The notes beneath the pieces were generated by a model. The model was not told the DNA's origin and ran no database searches. It saw nothing but the letters and a program-made list of their open reading frames with translations. Source: CAJXVA01 sp963761755 (GTDB lineage Bacteria > Myxococcota_A > Polyangia > Nannocystales > Nannocystaceae). Taken from it: a DNA stretch of 64,000 nucleotides. Positions 50,190 through 61,134 of this stretch are shown here, piece by piece (position 1 is the stretch's first letter; every line of letters starts with the position of its first letter). The position numbers and the translations under genes were made by a program. The stretch lies in contig CAVXIC010000006.1 of NCBI GenBank assembly GCA_963761755.1, forward strand, positions 1 to 64,000, in the 5' to 3' direction.

Positions 50190-50819
50190 TCACTCGATGA
50201 CGTGGTCGATGTACAGACCAATGGCGGCGTTGATCCCGTTTTGGTCCGCGGCGCCCGAGCGCTCGAAGGTCGAGTAGACGCCGTCGTCATCGAGGTCGCC
50301 GAAGGCCTGCGCCGTGAACTGGCAGGTGCCGAACCCGGTGTTCGAGTTGCTCGACACGTAGTTGTAGTGAAAGTAGTGGCCCTGCTCCATCCCGAAGTTG
50401 AGGGCGTTCCACATCGGGTTCGCGCCCCACTGTTCCATGGAGTAGAAGCCCGGCCCCGCGCCGCCGACCGCGGGAATGCAGCGGCCGCCGGGCCCGACGT
50501 TGCAGTTGATGTCCGGGGTGAGGCCCGCTGCGCCCCCGGTGGGGGTGTTCGGTGGGTGGGGGCACCGGTGTGTCGCACCTTCGGCCACCACGCCGCCGTC
50601 TCCGATCTGCGTGACTTCGCCACGATCCACGCGATCGCTCGTGAAGAAGGCATTGGTCGCGTCGAAGAGCTTCGCGAGGCTGCTGCTCGCCTCGGAGGTC
50701 TTCGCGCGCCGCATGTACAGCGTGAAGGTGGGGATCGCGATGGCTGCCAGGATGCCGATGATCGTGACCACGATCATCAGTTCGACCAGCGTGAAGCCGC
50801 GTTGTCTCGGAGATCCCAT
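50190..50819 (-). CDS. Type IV pilin-like protein (prepilin with class III signal)
   Basis: 209 residues from the ATG at 50819. The prepilin peptidase motif is RQRG/FTLVELMIVVTIIGIL, with Gly8 before the cut and Glu at mature position 5. About 180 residues of a C-rich, Gly/Asn-rich head follow, with a possible disulfide loop and a calcium-binding-like DLDDDGVYS near the end. It may be a minor pilin or pseudopilin of a type II secretion or pilus machine. Its stop is 2 bases from the convergent ExbD-like stop. No other pilus gene is adjacent. Confidence 0.9.
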   Translation of the reverse strand: MGSPRQRGFTLVELMIVVTIIGILAAIAIPTFTLYMRRAKTSEASSSLAKLFDATNAFFTSDRVDRGEVTQIGDGGVVAEGATHRCPHPPNTPTGGAAGLTPDINCNVGPGGRCIPAVGGAGPGFYSMEQWGANPMWNALNFGMEQGHYFHYNYVSSNSNTGFGTCQFTAQAFGDLDDDGVYSTFERSGAADQNGINAAIGLYIDHVIE

Positions 50820-50996
50820 CTCGGTACCGTTCGGCAGCCACACTGCAGCTGCCTTGCCGAAGAAAACAACAATGATCTCGGCCCGCAGCTGCAATGAATC
50901 GGCGCAGCGACCGACGAAACGCGGCACGGGTGCCGAAAAACGGCACGTTCGAGCGCGCGCTATCGCTCCGGCGTTTCAGGATACCCTCCGCTCACT

Positions 50997-52541
50997 TTGG
51001 CTGCGGACGACTCCAGCGGGCGCGTCGTTGACCTCGAGGACACGGGCTGGGCCCGCCTCCTCTTTGCGCTGCTCTCACAGCGCTTCACGGGGCGTGCGGA
51101 GCTGCAGCAAGCCGGCTGCGATCGCATCATCGTCTTCCGCGGAGGCTTCGCCGTGTGGACCGACTTCGAGACGCCCGGGACGGGCGTCTCGAAGATCCTC
51201 TGCTCCGCGGGGATGCTCGATGCGACCGACGCCGAAGCTGTGCTCGCGAAGGCGCCGGCAGACAGCCTCGATGCTTGGGATGTCCTCGAAGAGCAGGGGG
51301 TCGTGGATGCCGAGACGGTGGTGATGGCCCTGCGCGATCAGTGCGAGCGCCGACTCGTCGCGGCCGCCTCCATCCGCAGCGGCCCACTGGTCTTGTACGA
51401 CCAGACCGGACTCGACCAGGACGTGCTCGATGGCCTCTCTCCGGCGAGGACGCTGCGGGCGATCAACCATGCGGTTCGCGCGTACACGAGCCCCGACCAG
51501 GCTCACGAAGCGATGGCGGAGCTCGAGGACAAACAGCTGTGTTTCACGCCTGGCTACGCGAAGCACGGCGCACGGTTTGGGTTCGTCGAGACCGAGCGAG
51601 AGCTGCTGACGCTGCTGGAACAACGCGGGACCTTCGCCCTCGACGAGCTGCTGCACATCTCGGCGTTCGACTCGGTTCGAGGCTCGCAGCTGCTGTTCAC
51701 GCTGTGGGCGTGTGGCATGTTGGTCGAGGCCGACTCGTTCGATCTGTCCGCGGAGCAGTCCTTCCCCGGGCAGGCTCCCCGGGCCCCGGTGCTGGAGATG
51801 CTCGGCGCGAAGATCGAGGCCGGCAGCAGCCCCTTCGAGGTGCTCTCGCTGGGGTCGTCGGCAACGCTCGCAGAGATCGAAGCGGCCTTCGAACGACTGG
51901 ACCTCAAGATCCAGGAGGCCAACGACACCGAACTCGCGATCGCGCTGCGCGATGTCTATAAGGCCGCGCGCGGTCAGCGATGGATGTCTGCCAGCTCGAC
52001 CGGCAAGCGAGCGCTGTCCGATCGACGGTGGAAACGAGCAGTCGCTTCGCTGGCGGACGTGGTCGAGCTCAACCCCGACGACGCGGAGTCGAAGCTGGAT
52101 CTCGCCTGGGCGCGCTGGAATGCCGAAGACCAGCGCGAGGCCGAGGCCCGCGTGCTCGAGGCGGAGATTCGCTCGATGCTCGATGCGCAGGACCTGGTCC
52201 GGGAGCGAGCACGGGCGTACTTCTACCGCGGTCATCTGCGAAAGCAGCAGGGACGCCGCCGAGAGGCCATCGACAGCTTCGAGCGGGCCGCTGCGCTGGA
52301 CGAACGCTTGCTCGACGCCCAACGCGAGGCTCGGGCGCTCGGCGCGAACAAGGACGCTCCGGCTCCCGCGCGCAGCGCCAAGAAGACACCCGCGAAGTCC
52401 TCGGGTGCCAAGCAGAAGGACAAGGCGCCTCGCTCCAAGTATTGGAGCGGAGCGTGGCCGGTGATCTGGGTGCTCACCGGGCTGCTCTTCGCCGGGCTGC
52501 TCGCCGCGCAGGTGATCCTGCGCCTGGACATCGAGCTCTAG
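50997..52541 (+). CDS. DUF4388-like protein with J-like and TPR segments and C-terminal membrane helix
   Basis: 514 residues from a TTG at 50997; starts a few codons later are possible. Residues 15-75 resemble DUF4388 (RLLFALLSQRFTGRAELQ, then IIVFRGGFAVW). A J-domain-like stretch lies at about 280-325 (SPFEVLSLGSSATLAEIEAA) but lacks the HPD motif. TPR-like helices run 340-450. A Lys/Ala linker precedes one helix at the end (VIWVLTGLLFAGLLAAQVIL). Proteins of this design occur in myxobacterial regulation and motility contexts. The precise role is unknown. Confidence 0.72.
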   Translation: MAADDSSGRVVDLEDTGWARLLFALLSQRFTGRAELQQAGCDRIIVFRGGFAVWTDFETPGTGVSKILCSAGMLDATDAEAVLAKAPADSLDAWDVLEEQGVVDAETVVMALRDQCERRLVAAASIRSGPLVLYDQTGLDQDVLDGLSPARTLRAINHAVRAYTSPDQAHEAMAELEDKQLCFTPGYAKHGARFGFVETERELLTLLEQRGTFALDELLHISAFDSVRGSQLLFTLWACGMLVEADSFDLSAEQSFPGQAPRAPVLEMLGAKIEAGSSPFEVLSLGSSATLAEIEAAFERLDLKIQEANDTELAIALRDVYKAARGQRWMSASSTGKRALSDRRWKRAVASLADVVELNPDDAESKLDLAWARWNAEDQREAEARVLEAEIRSMLDAQDLVRERARAYFYRGHLRKQQGRRREAIDSFERAAALDERLLDAQREARALGANKDAPAPARSAKKTPAKSSGAKQKDKAPRSKYWSGAWPVIWVLTGLLFAGLLAAQVILRLDIEL

Positions 52542-52546
52542 GATGA

Positions 52547-52591
52547 CCCGCGACCGCTCAGCCCGCGACCGCTCAGCCCGCGACCGCTCAG
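52547..52591. repeat. Tandem repeat, CCCGCGACCGCTCAG x 3
   Basis: Three exact 15-base units fill the gap between convergent genes. The last covers the stop codon of the small minus-strand gene at 52588. Confidence 0.95.
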
Positions 52592-52851
52592 GATGAACCG
52601 CTGGCGTGCACGAAAGCTCGCCGGGCGCGGGCTTCGAGCCGCGCCAGATCCAAAGAGGTCGCGTCCGCCAAGGACCCGGGGATCTGCGCGGCATCGAGCC
52701 ACGAGGGCGCCTCCGTCAGGGTCGGCGTCGGATCGGTGCGCATGGCCTGAGCCGCGAGCCGGCACCGATCGACGACGCCGGTCTGGGCGTCGTACCAGTC
52801 GTAGCCGTGAACGGCCGCTGGCGCAGAGGCCTTCGTCCCGCGGTGCCGCAT
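52588..52851 (-). CDS. Small protein of unknown function coupled to galE
   Basis: 87 residues. Its ATG shares the A of the galE stop (TGATG), so it is translated with galE. It is soluble, with Ala/Arg/Asp-rich helices and a GYDWYDAQTGVVDRCRLAAQ segment. I do not recognise it. The tight coupling suggests a partner or small regulator of the epimerase, but this is only context. Confidence 0.6.
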   Translation of the reverse strand: MRHRGTKASAPAAVHGYDWYDAQTGVVDRCRLAAQAMRTDPTPTLTEAPSWLDAAQIPGSLADATSLDLARLEARARRAFVHASGSS

Positions 52852-53822
52852 CAGTAGCCCTGGGGGTGGGTGCGGTGCCAATCCCAGGCCGTCTGAACGA
52901 TGGACTCGAGCGAGGGATACGCAGGCGACCAGCCCAGCTCGGCCTTGATCTTGGTGGAGTCGGCACTGAGCGCGGGTGGATCGCCTGGCCGTCGCTCCCC
53001 GATGATCCTCGCAATGGGGTGGCCGGTCACGGCGCGGGCCGTGTCGATGACCTGCATGACGGAGAAGCCGGTGCCGTTGCCGAGGTTGTAGATCCTGCTG
53101 CGTTGCTCGAGCGCACCCAAGGCCAAGATGTGGGCTTGGGCGAGGTCGATGACGTGAATGTAGTCTCGCAGGCAAGTTCCGTCGGGGGTGTCGTAGTCGT
53201 CGCCGAACACGGTGATCGACGCACGCGTCCCCGCCGCGACCTGCAGCACCAGGGGGATCAGGTGGGTTTCGGGGTCGTGGTGCTCACCCCGCGTCGCGCT
53301 CGCCCCGGCAGCATTGAAGTAGCGCAGGCACGCGTAGCGCATGCCGTGGACCCGCTCGGCCCAGTGCAGGACGCGCTCGAGCATGTGCTTGGACTCGCCG
53401 TAGGGACTGCCGGGGATGATGGCTTCGCTCTCGTCGATCGGGATCTTCTTGGGCTCGGCGAACAGCGCCGCGGTCGAAGAGAGGATGAAGCGCTTCACGT
53501 CGTGCGCGACCATGCTCTCGATCAGGTTGAGTCCGTTGCGGACGTTGTCGCCCACGTAGAGGAACGGGTGCTTCATCGACTCTCCGACCTGCGAGCGAGA
53601 GGCGAAGTGCATGACGGCGTCGGGTCGGTGCTCGGCCAGCAGCGCGTCGACCGCGGATCGATCGGAGAGGTCGCCAACGACGAGGGTGGCGCTGGGATGC
53701 ACGGCCTGTGCGTGGCCCAAAGAGAGGTCGTCGAAGACCACGACCTCGGCGCCGGTCGCGACGAGCTGCTCGACGGTGATGCTTCCGATGTAGCCGGCGC
53801 CTCCTGTCACGAGGATCTTCAT
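52851..53822 (-). CDS. galE: UDP-glucose 4-epimerase
   Basis: 323 residues from the ATG at 53822. The NAD-binding motif is ILVTGGAGYIGSITV. The Ser/Tyr/Lys catalytic set is in LSSTAALF and SPYGESKHML. RYFNAAGA, HLIPLVLQVA and TCLRDYIHVIDLA are typical of the GalE family. It interconverts UDP-glucose and UDP-galactose for polysaccharide and glycolipid synthesis. It is coupled to the 87-residue gene. The gap to the divergent lipoprotein gene is about 100 bases. Confidence 0.95.
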   Translation of the reverse strand: MKILVTGGAGYIGSITVEQLVATGAEVVVFDDLSLGHAQAVHPSATLVVGDLSDRSAVDALLAEHRPDAVMHFASRSQVGESMKHPFLYVGDNVRNGLNLIESMVAHDVKRFILSSTAALFAEPKKIPIDESEAIIPGSPYGESKHMLERVLHWAERVHGMRYACLRYFNAAGASATRGEHHDPETHLIPLVLQVAAGTRASITVFGDDYDTPDGTCLRDYIHVIDLAQAHILALGALEQRSRIYNLGNGTGFSVMQVIDTARAVTGHPIARIIGERRPGDPPALSADSTKIKAELGWSPAYPSLESIVQTAWDWHRTHPQGY

Positions 53823-53922
53823 GCCGCGGCATCGTACCGACCTTTTTTTCTGGTCGCGACCGATCCGGTTCGCGGTCCGCCCCGTATTCGGTGTGGCTGC
53901 CCTGAGGCGGCGAAGGAACGAC

Positions 53923-54588
53923 ATGAAACGAGCATCCAACCGATGGCTTCTCGCGCCTGTTTGCGCGGGCCTACTCTCGATGGCGTGTGGCGATGACGGT
54001 GGCGGCGACGATGAGACCACCGCCGCCGGCTCCACGGGCGCGACCACCCAAGACACCCAAGACACCCAGGACACCCAGGACACCCAAGACACGATGGCGT
54101 CGACCTCGGATCCGACGATGGCATCGACCTCGGCGGGCACGAGCAGCGGTGGCGACGAGTCGAGCGGTGGCGGTGACTCCAGCAGCAGCGGCGGCGAAGC
54201 GGCGTGCATGACCGACATCTGCGCCACCTATGGTGCGGCGGTGCCGGGCGTGTCGGCGGAGATCGTCATGCAGGCGGCGGCCGACCCTTTGTTCATGGAC
54301 GACTTCGCGCCGCTGGTCGCTGCGGGGGACGACGCCGTCCAGGCGTTCATCGACAGCCTGGCCAACTTCATCACCGACGCGTACGGCTGCACCGAAGGCG
54401 CCTACACGGGCCCTTCGATGGTGGACGCGCACACCGGCCTCGACATCACCCAAGACGAGTACGATGCGTTCATCGCGTTGATCGCCGGTGTGCTGCTCGA
54501 TGCGGGCGTGCCCGAGGACGACGTCAACGCTTGCTTTGCGCCGCCGCTGGTCGACCCGGCCTTCGTCGCGACGATCGTGGGGCTGTAG
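53923..54588 (+). CDS. Lipoprotein with truncated-haemoglobin-like domain
   Basis: 221 residues from ATG 53923. The lipoprotein signal has lipobox Cys22 (LLSMACGDDG). A Gln-Asp-Thr repeat (residues 43-57, 9-base DNA repeats) and a Ser/Gly spacer follow to about residue 94. Residues 97-221 follow the truncated globin plan: YGAAVPGVSAEIVMQAAADP (helices A-B), FMDDFAPL, then EGAYTGPSMVDAHTGL with the likely proximal His170, and helix G/H LLDAGVPEDDV. A surface-anchored truncated globin is unusual; heme binding is an inference from the His and spacing. Confidence 0.7.
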   Translation: MKRASNRWLLAPVCAGLLSMACGDDGGGDDETTAAGSTGATTQDTQDTQDTQDTQDTMASTSDPTMASTSAGTSSGGDESSGGGDSSSSGGEAACMTDICATYGAAVPGVSAEIVMQAAADPLFMDDFAPLVAAGDDAVQAFIDSLANFITDAYGCTEGAYTGPSMVDAHTGLDITQDEYDAFIALIAGVLLDAGVPEDDVNACFAPPLVDPAFVATIVGL

Positions 54589-54591
54589 ACG

Positions 54592-55269
54592 ATGCGACGC
54601 GCACGAATCCGTAGACTCCTGGGTGGATCGGTGGCCACGGTCGTGGCCGTCGTCGCCTTCGTCGCAGTGGCACACACGCCCTTGGGCCGGCCCGTGCTGG
54701 GCTGGCTTCGGGGAGCGCCCGGCTGTCCGATCGGGGGCGAACTCGACCCGGCCACAGCTGCCGCGGTTCGTGCGGATCTCACCGGGCCGCTTCGCGGGGA
54801 CGCGGACGCTCCCTCGAACACCGTCTTGGGGGGCCTCGACATCGGGGAGGCGTCGCGCGAGGACGTGCAGCGGTGGGCGGCGGAGCATGACCTTCGGTGC
54901 ACGCCGACCACCCAGCGCTGCACGGGCACGCTGCTGGGCATCGAGGGGACCGTCGTACTCCACTTCGACGAGACGCGGCTGCTCGACGTCGAGGTCTCGG
55001 CGCGCAGCCCCGACGCGGCGCGGGCGCTGGCAATCGCCGACGTCCTCGACGGTGCGGTTGGGCACGGCGCCCGCCCGTGGCGAGCACAAGGTGCCATGAG
55101 CCCGGATGCGCTGGCCGCAGCGCCGCTTCGCCAGAGCCGGCGGGAGTACAGGTTCACGCAGCGCCGAGCCGAGGTGCGGGCGACCAATCTCGGCCCACGC
55201 GGGTACCTCGTGCGCGGCTTTGCGCAGTCCATGCCGGACGCCGAGCCTGGTGGCGACTCCATCCGGTGA
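54592..55269 (+). CDS. Exported protein of unknown function
   Basis: 225 residues, 3 bases after the globin lipoprotein gene and probably cotranscribed with it. It has a long hydrophobic N-terminal segment (VATVVAVVAFVAVA), which is a signal anchor or signal peptide. Three Cys are seen (GCPIGGELD, RCTPTTQRCTG). The rest is alpha/beta with a STEP-like VVLHFDETRLLDVEV. I do not recognise a family. Pairing with a globin-like protein may hint at redox or heme handling, without direct evidence. Confidence 0.65.
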   Translation: MRRARIRRLLGGSVATVVAVVAFVAVAHTPLGRPVLGWLRGAPGCPIGGELDPATAAAVRADLTGPLRGDADAPSNTVLGGLDIGEASREDVQRWAAEHDLRCTPTTQRCTGTLLGIEGTVVLHFDETRLLDVEVSARSPDAARALAIADVLDGAVGHGARPWRAQGAMSPDALAAAPLRQSRREYRFTQRRAEVRATNLGPRGYLVRGFAQSMPDAEPGGDSIR

Positions 55270-55346
55270 CGACTGGGTGACAAACCGCATCGGGGGACAG
55301 ACGCCGCTTGAACCAAGCTCCGAGGGCACGCTAAGCCGGGCCGGCT

Positions 55347-57419
55347 ATGACTCGCTTGCATCGTGTCTCTTGGGCTCTGCTACTCGTTGCCGCCGGATGC
55401 GGTGACGACGTCACCGGACAGACGGCTGGATCCACCGGAGAGGAAACCTCCAGCTCGACCGGCGGTCCTCCGATCGACATCTCCACGACCACGATCGATC
55501 CAACCTCGAGCAGCTCGTCGAGCTCGGACCCGACCCTCGATCCGGACAGCTCGAGTTCATCCTCGTCGACGACCGAGGCCGACACGGGCAGCACCACCAC
55601 CGAGGACGACGGCACCAGCTCGAGCACGGGGGATGAGAGTTCTTCGTCGAGCACCACCGCGGGTCTGGACTGCGGAAACGACATGGTCGACGAGGGCGAG
55701 GACTGCGACGGGGCCGAACTGGCTGACGCGACCTGCATCTCCGAAGGGTTCGTCAGCGGCGAGCTGGCCTGCGCGGATGACTGCACGTTCGACGTGTCCG
55801 CCTGCGACACTTGCGGCAACGACGTCGTCGACGCCGGTGAGGACTGCGACGGGGCGGCCCTGGCAGACGCCACCTGCGCCAGCATCGGCATGGGATTCAC
55901 GGGCGGCGCGCTCGCCTGCGGCGGCGACTGCTCCTTCGACACCGCGGCCTGCACCGCCCTGGCGCTGCCCGGCGCGGGCCAGGTCGTGATCTCCGAGATC
56001 ATGCCCAACCCCACCGCGGTGGCCGACGGCGACGGGGAGTGGTTCGAGCTGCACAACCCCAGCGAAACCGACACCTACCAGCTCGGCGGCTGCGAGGTCT
56101 CCGGGCTGGAGGGCGAAGCGGTGATCGTCATCGCCGTGGACCTTCCGATCGGCCCGGGCGAGGACCTCGTGTTCTCTCCGATGAGCATGGTCGACCCCGG
56201 CTTCACGCCCGACTACGGCTACACGGAGAACTACTTCATCGCCAACGGCGGGGACATCATCACGCTGAGCTGCGATGGCACGGTGATCGACACCGTCGAC
56301 TACGACACCTTCCCGCCCGGCGCTGGCGAGAGCCTCAACCTCGACATCGACACCCTCGACGCGACCTCGAACGATGCGGCGGAGAACTGGTGCCCGGGCA
56401 CCACGATCTACAACGACCCCGATCTCGGCACCCCCGGGGCGCCCAACGTCGACTGCATCCCGCCGACGACGTACAGCGTCGACTTTTGCCGGCTGCAGTT
56501 CCCCGAGGTGATCAACGAAGACGCGGGCACCGACGTCACGGTCTACGGCCGCCTCTTCATCGGCGGTCTCACCGACCAGACGGCCGGGAACGACGTCGCG
56601 CCCGAGGTCAGCGGCCAGGTCGGCTACGGCCCCGACGGCACCGACCCCGCCGTGGACGCCGGCTGGACCTGGATCGACGCCATCCCCAACCCCGGCTGGG
56701 ACGGCTCGGAGGCGAACAACGACGAGTACCAGGCCGTCCTGCCCGTCCCTGCCCCGGGCGAGTACGACTTCGCGTACCGCTTCTCGGGCGACACCGAGAC
56801 GACCTACACCTACTGCGACGGCCAGGGACCAGGGTCTTCCGACGGGTATCAGGTGGAGAACGCCGGCCAGATGACCTCGAACGCGATCGCGGGGGTCTTC
56901 GACCTCTATTTCTCCGAGTACGTCGAGGGGATGTCCAACAACAAGGCGATCGAGATCTACAACGCCGGCACCGAGGCGGTGGACCTCTCGGCGTGCCAGA
57001 TCGTCCAGTACAACAACGGGAGCACCGAACCCACGTACACTTTGCCGGGCGCGGGCACGATTGCCCCCGACGACGTCCTGGTGCTTTGTCGTTCCACCGG
57101 CAGCGCCGCGCTCCTGGCCCAGTGCGACGTCGTGACCAACAACAACGTGTTGGGCTTCAACGGCAACGACGCGCTCGCCCTGTCGTGCAACGGCACCGTG
57201 CTCGACGTCATCGGGATGATCGGCGAGAACCCGGGAGCCGAATGGCCGGTCGAGGCGGTCAACCCAACGCCCACAGCGGGGACCGAGGACGAGACGCTTC
57301 GGCGGAACTGCGACGCGACCCCGGATGCCGACGGGACCGATCCCTTCGATCCGTCCATCGACTGGACCTCGTTCGAGTTGGACACCTTCGACGACCTCGG
57401 CCAGTACATCTGCGATTGA
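55347..57419 (+). CDS. Lamin-tail-domain lipoprotein
   Basis: 690 residues. Lipoprotein signal VSWALLLVAAGCG. A Ser/Thr/Glu/Gly spacer of about 90 residues contains poly-Ser blocks. Two Cys-rich repeats follow with the same opening (CGNDMVDEGEDCDGAELAD and CGNDVVDAGEDCDGAALAD), of the DUF4215-like type. Two lamin-tail (LTD) domains lie at about 210-370 and 515-690 (QVVISEIMPNPTAVADGDGE and DLYFSEYVEGMSNNKAIEI). A beta domain lies between. LTD domains in bacteria are found in cell-surface proteins. It is probably displayed on the surface; the ligand is unknown. Confidence 0.85.
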   Translation: MTRLHRVSWALLLVAAGCGDDVTGQTAGSTGEETSSSTGGPPIDISTTTIDPTSSSSSSSDPTLDPDSSSSSSSTTEADTGSTTTEDDGTSSSTGDESSSSSTTAGLDCGNDMVDEGEDCDGAELADATCISEGFVSGELACADDCTFDVSACDTCGNDVVDAGEDCDGAALADATCASIGMGFTGGALACGGDCSFDTAACTALALPGAGQVVISEIMPNPTAVADGDGEWFELHNPSETDTYQLGGCEVSGLEGEAVIVIAVDLPIGPGEDLVFSPMSMVDPGFTPDYGYTENYFIANGGDIITLSCDGTVIDTVDYDTFPPGAGESLNLDIDTLDATSNDAAENWCPGTTIYNDPDLGTPGAPNVDCIPPTTYSVDFCRLQFPEVINEDAGTDVTVYGRLFIGGLTDQTAGNDVAPEVSGQVGYGPDGTDPAVDAGWTWIDAIPNPGWDGSEANNDEYQAVLPVPAPGEYDFAYRFSGDTETTYTYCDGQGPGSSDGYQVENAGQMTSNAIAGVFDLYFSEYVEGMSNNKAIEIYNAGTEAVDLSACQIVQYNNGSTEPTYTLPGAGTIAPDDVLVLCRSTGSAALLAQCDVVTNNNVLGFNGNDALALSCNGTVLDVIGMIGENPGAEWPVEAVNPTPTAGTEDETLRRNCDATPDADGTDPFDPSIDWTSFELDTFDDLGQYICD

Positions 57420-57537
57420 GGCATTGCGCAGACCCCGGGCCGAGCGGCGCAGCGCTGCTCGGTCCGTCGTCGTCGCGGGCTGTGTCCCCGCTCGCTTGCG
57501 CTCGCTCCCGTTCCCTGAAACCCTCCGCTGCACCTGC

Positions 57538-59265
57538 ATGCGCCGGTTTCTCGTCATCGCCATCGTCGGTCTTTGCTCGGCCTGTCTGACCGCGCCGCCG
57601 CTTGCCGACGCGCCCGGTGGGCCGGGGTCCGAGGCGACGGATGCCGCGACGGCGGCGAAGCGGGTGTGGCCTGGGGTCTCACCGTCGGCCGCCTATCCGG
57701 TGGCACAGACGCGGGCCTTCGAGTTCGTGCAGGCGGATCGGCGCATCGGGCGGTCGTGGGGCCGCTACATGGGGGAGGTGCCCAAGGAGCCGGGGCACCA
57801 TCGCTTCGAGACCCGCATCGAGCTCGAGCTGCCCGGGCGCCCGGCGCTGCGCAGCGCCGGGGAGCTGATCCTCGACGACGCGGGGGCGCTGGTCCGCGGG
57901 TTCGAGCGCAGCGACGCGGCCGAGCTGTCGTTCGTGCGGGATGGCGACACGCTGCGGATCACCGACGGGCATGAGGAGCAGCAGGTCGGCTACGCGCCGC
58001 AAGAGACGCCCACGGCCGTCATGGCGCACTCGGCGATTCTCCACGAGGAGCTGCTGCTGCGGCTGAGGCCGCTGGAGGTTGGCGAGCTGCAGCTGCAGCT
58101 GCTGTCGCTCTCGGGCGGCATCCCGGCGCAGTGGACGGCGCAGATACGGGAAGAGGACGACGCGGTGATCGTCGAGACCAACCTGGGCGAGCGGATCACG
58201 CTGCGCGAGGGGTTCATCCAGTCGATCGTGGTCGAAGCCAGCGACCTGAGCATCACCCCGGTGGTGGAGACCTGGCCGGACTGGGAGATCGCCGGGCCTC
58301 GCCGCCTGACCTACGCACCCGCGGCCGACGCGACGTTTCAGCGGCGCGAGGTCGAGATTCCCGGGATGGCCGGGGGGACGGCCGGGGGCACGCGCGAGGC
58401 CCCGACGCTGGCCGGTGAGGTGCTGCTTCCGCCCGGCGAGGGTCCGCATCCGGCGGTGCTGTGGGTTGGAACGACCGGCCGCGAGGATCGCTACGGCTTC
58501 GCGGGTCCACCGCCCGTCGATCTCGGCGGACACGAGATCACCGACGCGCTGGCGCAGGCCGGATTCGCGGTGATGCGCTTCGATGAGCGGGGACGGGGCG
58601 GGAGCGAGCCTGGTCCGTCGACGTTCATCGGCCAGGTCGAGGACGCGAAGCGGGCGCTGGGGCTCCTGCTGGTCCAGCCCGAGGTCGATCCCGACCGCGT
58701 CGTGCTGGTGGGTCATGGCGAGGGCGGACTCCGGGTGCTCATGCTCGCGGCCAACCTTCCCACCGGCGTCGTGGGCGTGGCGCTGCTCGGGTCTCCAGGG
58801 CGGCCCTACCGCGAGGTCTTTCTCGAACAGGCCGAGTCCGGGCTGGGCGAGCTGCCGCCCGAGCTGCGGGCCGGTGCCGCCGCGCAGCAGCAGAAGATGG
58901 TCGATGCGATCGAAGGGGACACCGAGGTTCCGCCCGAACTGGAAGGCGAAGCGCAGTGGCTGCGCGAGATGTTCGCCGTGCGCCCCGTCAAGCTGCTCGC
59001 TCGGGTGAAGGCGCCGCTGCTGGTCGCCCAGGGGGGCAAGGACTTCGAGGTCGACCCCGACAAGGACCCCCTCGCCCTGCGTCGCGCTGCGAAGCTCGCC
59101 AAGCTCGACGTCGAGCTGCGGCGCTACCCGAAGCTCGACCACCTCTTCAAGCTCGAACCGAGCGTCTCGGTCCCCGAGCGCTACCTCGAGCCGGGCCGTC
59201 ACGTGGACGAGACCTTCATCGGGGACCTCGTCGCGTGGGCGTTGGCACGCGTGCGGGCGGACTGA
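57538..59265 (+). CDS. Alpha/beta-hydrolase-fold lipoprotein lacking the nucleophilic Ser
   Basis: 575 residues from ATG 57538. Lipoprotein signal LVIAIVGLCSAC. About 280 residues of a beta-rich N-terminal part come first. The C-terminal part is an alpha/beta hydrolase: AVLWVGTTGREDRYGF, RFDERGRGGSEPG, the nucleophile elbow and the acid (Asp502, GGKDFEVD) and His535 (LDHLF). At the elbow, where the family has GHSEGG, the sequence reads GHGEGG (Gly394). The nucleophile is therefore missing while the acid and His are kept. It may be a binding protein, or the elbow may have mutated recently. Confidence 0.82.
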   Translation: MRRFLVIAIVGLCSACLTAPPLADAPGGPGSEATDAATAAKRVWPGVSPSAAYPVAQTRAFEFVQADRRIGRSWGRYMGEVPKEPGHHRFETRIELELPGRPALRSAGELILDDAGALVRGFERSDAAELSFVRDGDTLRITDGHEEQQVGYAPQETPTAVMAHSAILHEELLLRLRPLEVGELQLQLLSLSGGIPAQWTAQIREEDDAVIVETNLGERITLREGFIQSIVVEASDLSITPVVETWPDWEIAGPRRLTYAPAADATFQRREVEIPGMAGGTAGGTREAPTLAGEVLLPPGEGPHPAVLWVGTTGREDRYGFAGPPPVDLGGHEITDALAQAGFAVMRFDERGRGGSEPGPSTFIGQVEDAKRALGLLLVQPEVDPDRVVLVGHGEGGLRVLMLAANLPTGVVGVALLGSPGRPYREVFLEQAESGLGELPPELRAGAAAQQQKMVDAIEGDTEVPPELEGEAQWLREMFAVRPVKLLARVKAPLLVAQGGKDFEVDPDKDPLALRRAAKLAKLDVELRRYPKLDHLFKLEPSVSVPERYLEPGRHVDETFIGDLVAWALARVRAD

Positions 59266-59293
59266 TGCCTCGGAGCAGGACGCTCGCCCCGAC

Positions 59294-61021
<1,728 letters not shown>

Positions 61022-61077
61022 CCCCTGTGGATATACCCGGTGTGGGGTCCGATCGCCCGATCGCGGGCCAACGAACG

Positions 61078-61113
61078 CAAACGGGCCCCGCAACCCGAGG
61101 GTGCGGAGCCCGT
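61078..61113 (-). terminator. Terminator of the SPFH gene
   Basis: Read on the minus strand, ACGGGCTCCGCACCC and GGGTTGCGGGGCCCGT pair in a long stem with one bulge, followed by TTTGCGTTCG. It begins about 20 bases after the SPFH stop and lies before the LPMO-like gene's start. Confidence 0.65.
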
Positions 61114-61134
61114 GGCAAACGAACACGCGCGAGG

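Noticed and set aside
52547..52591. CRISPR or attachment site
   Set aside because: Exact 15-base head-to-tail units without spacers, and no integrase nearby.
55557..57563. 668-residue minus-strand ORF over the lamin-tail gene
   Set aside because: It mirrors the plus-strand codon bias and has no recognisable domain or start signal.
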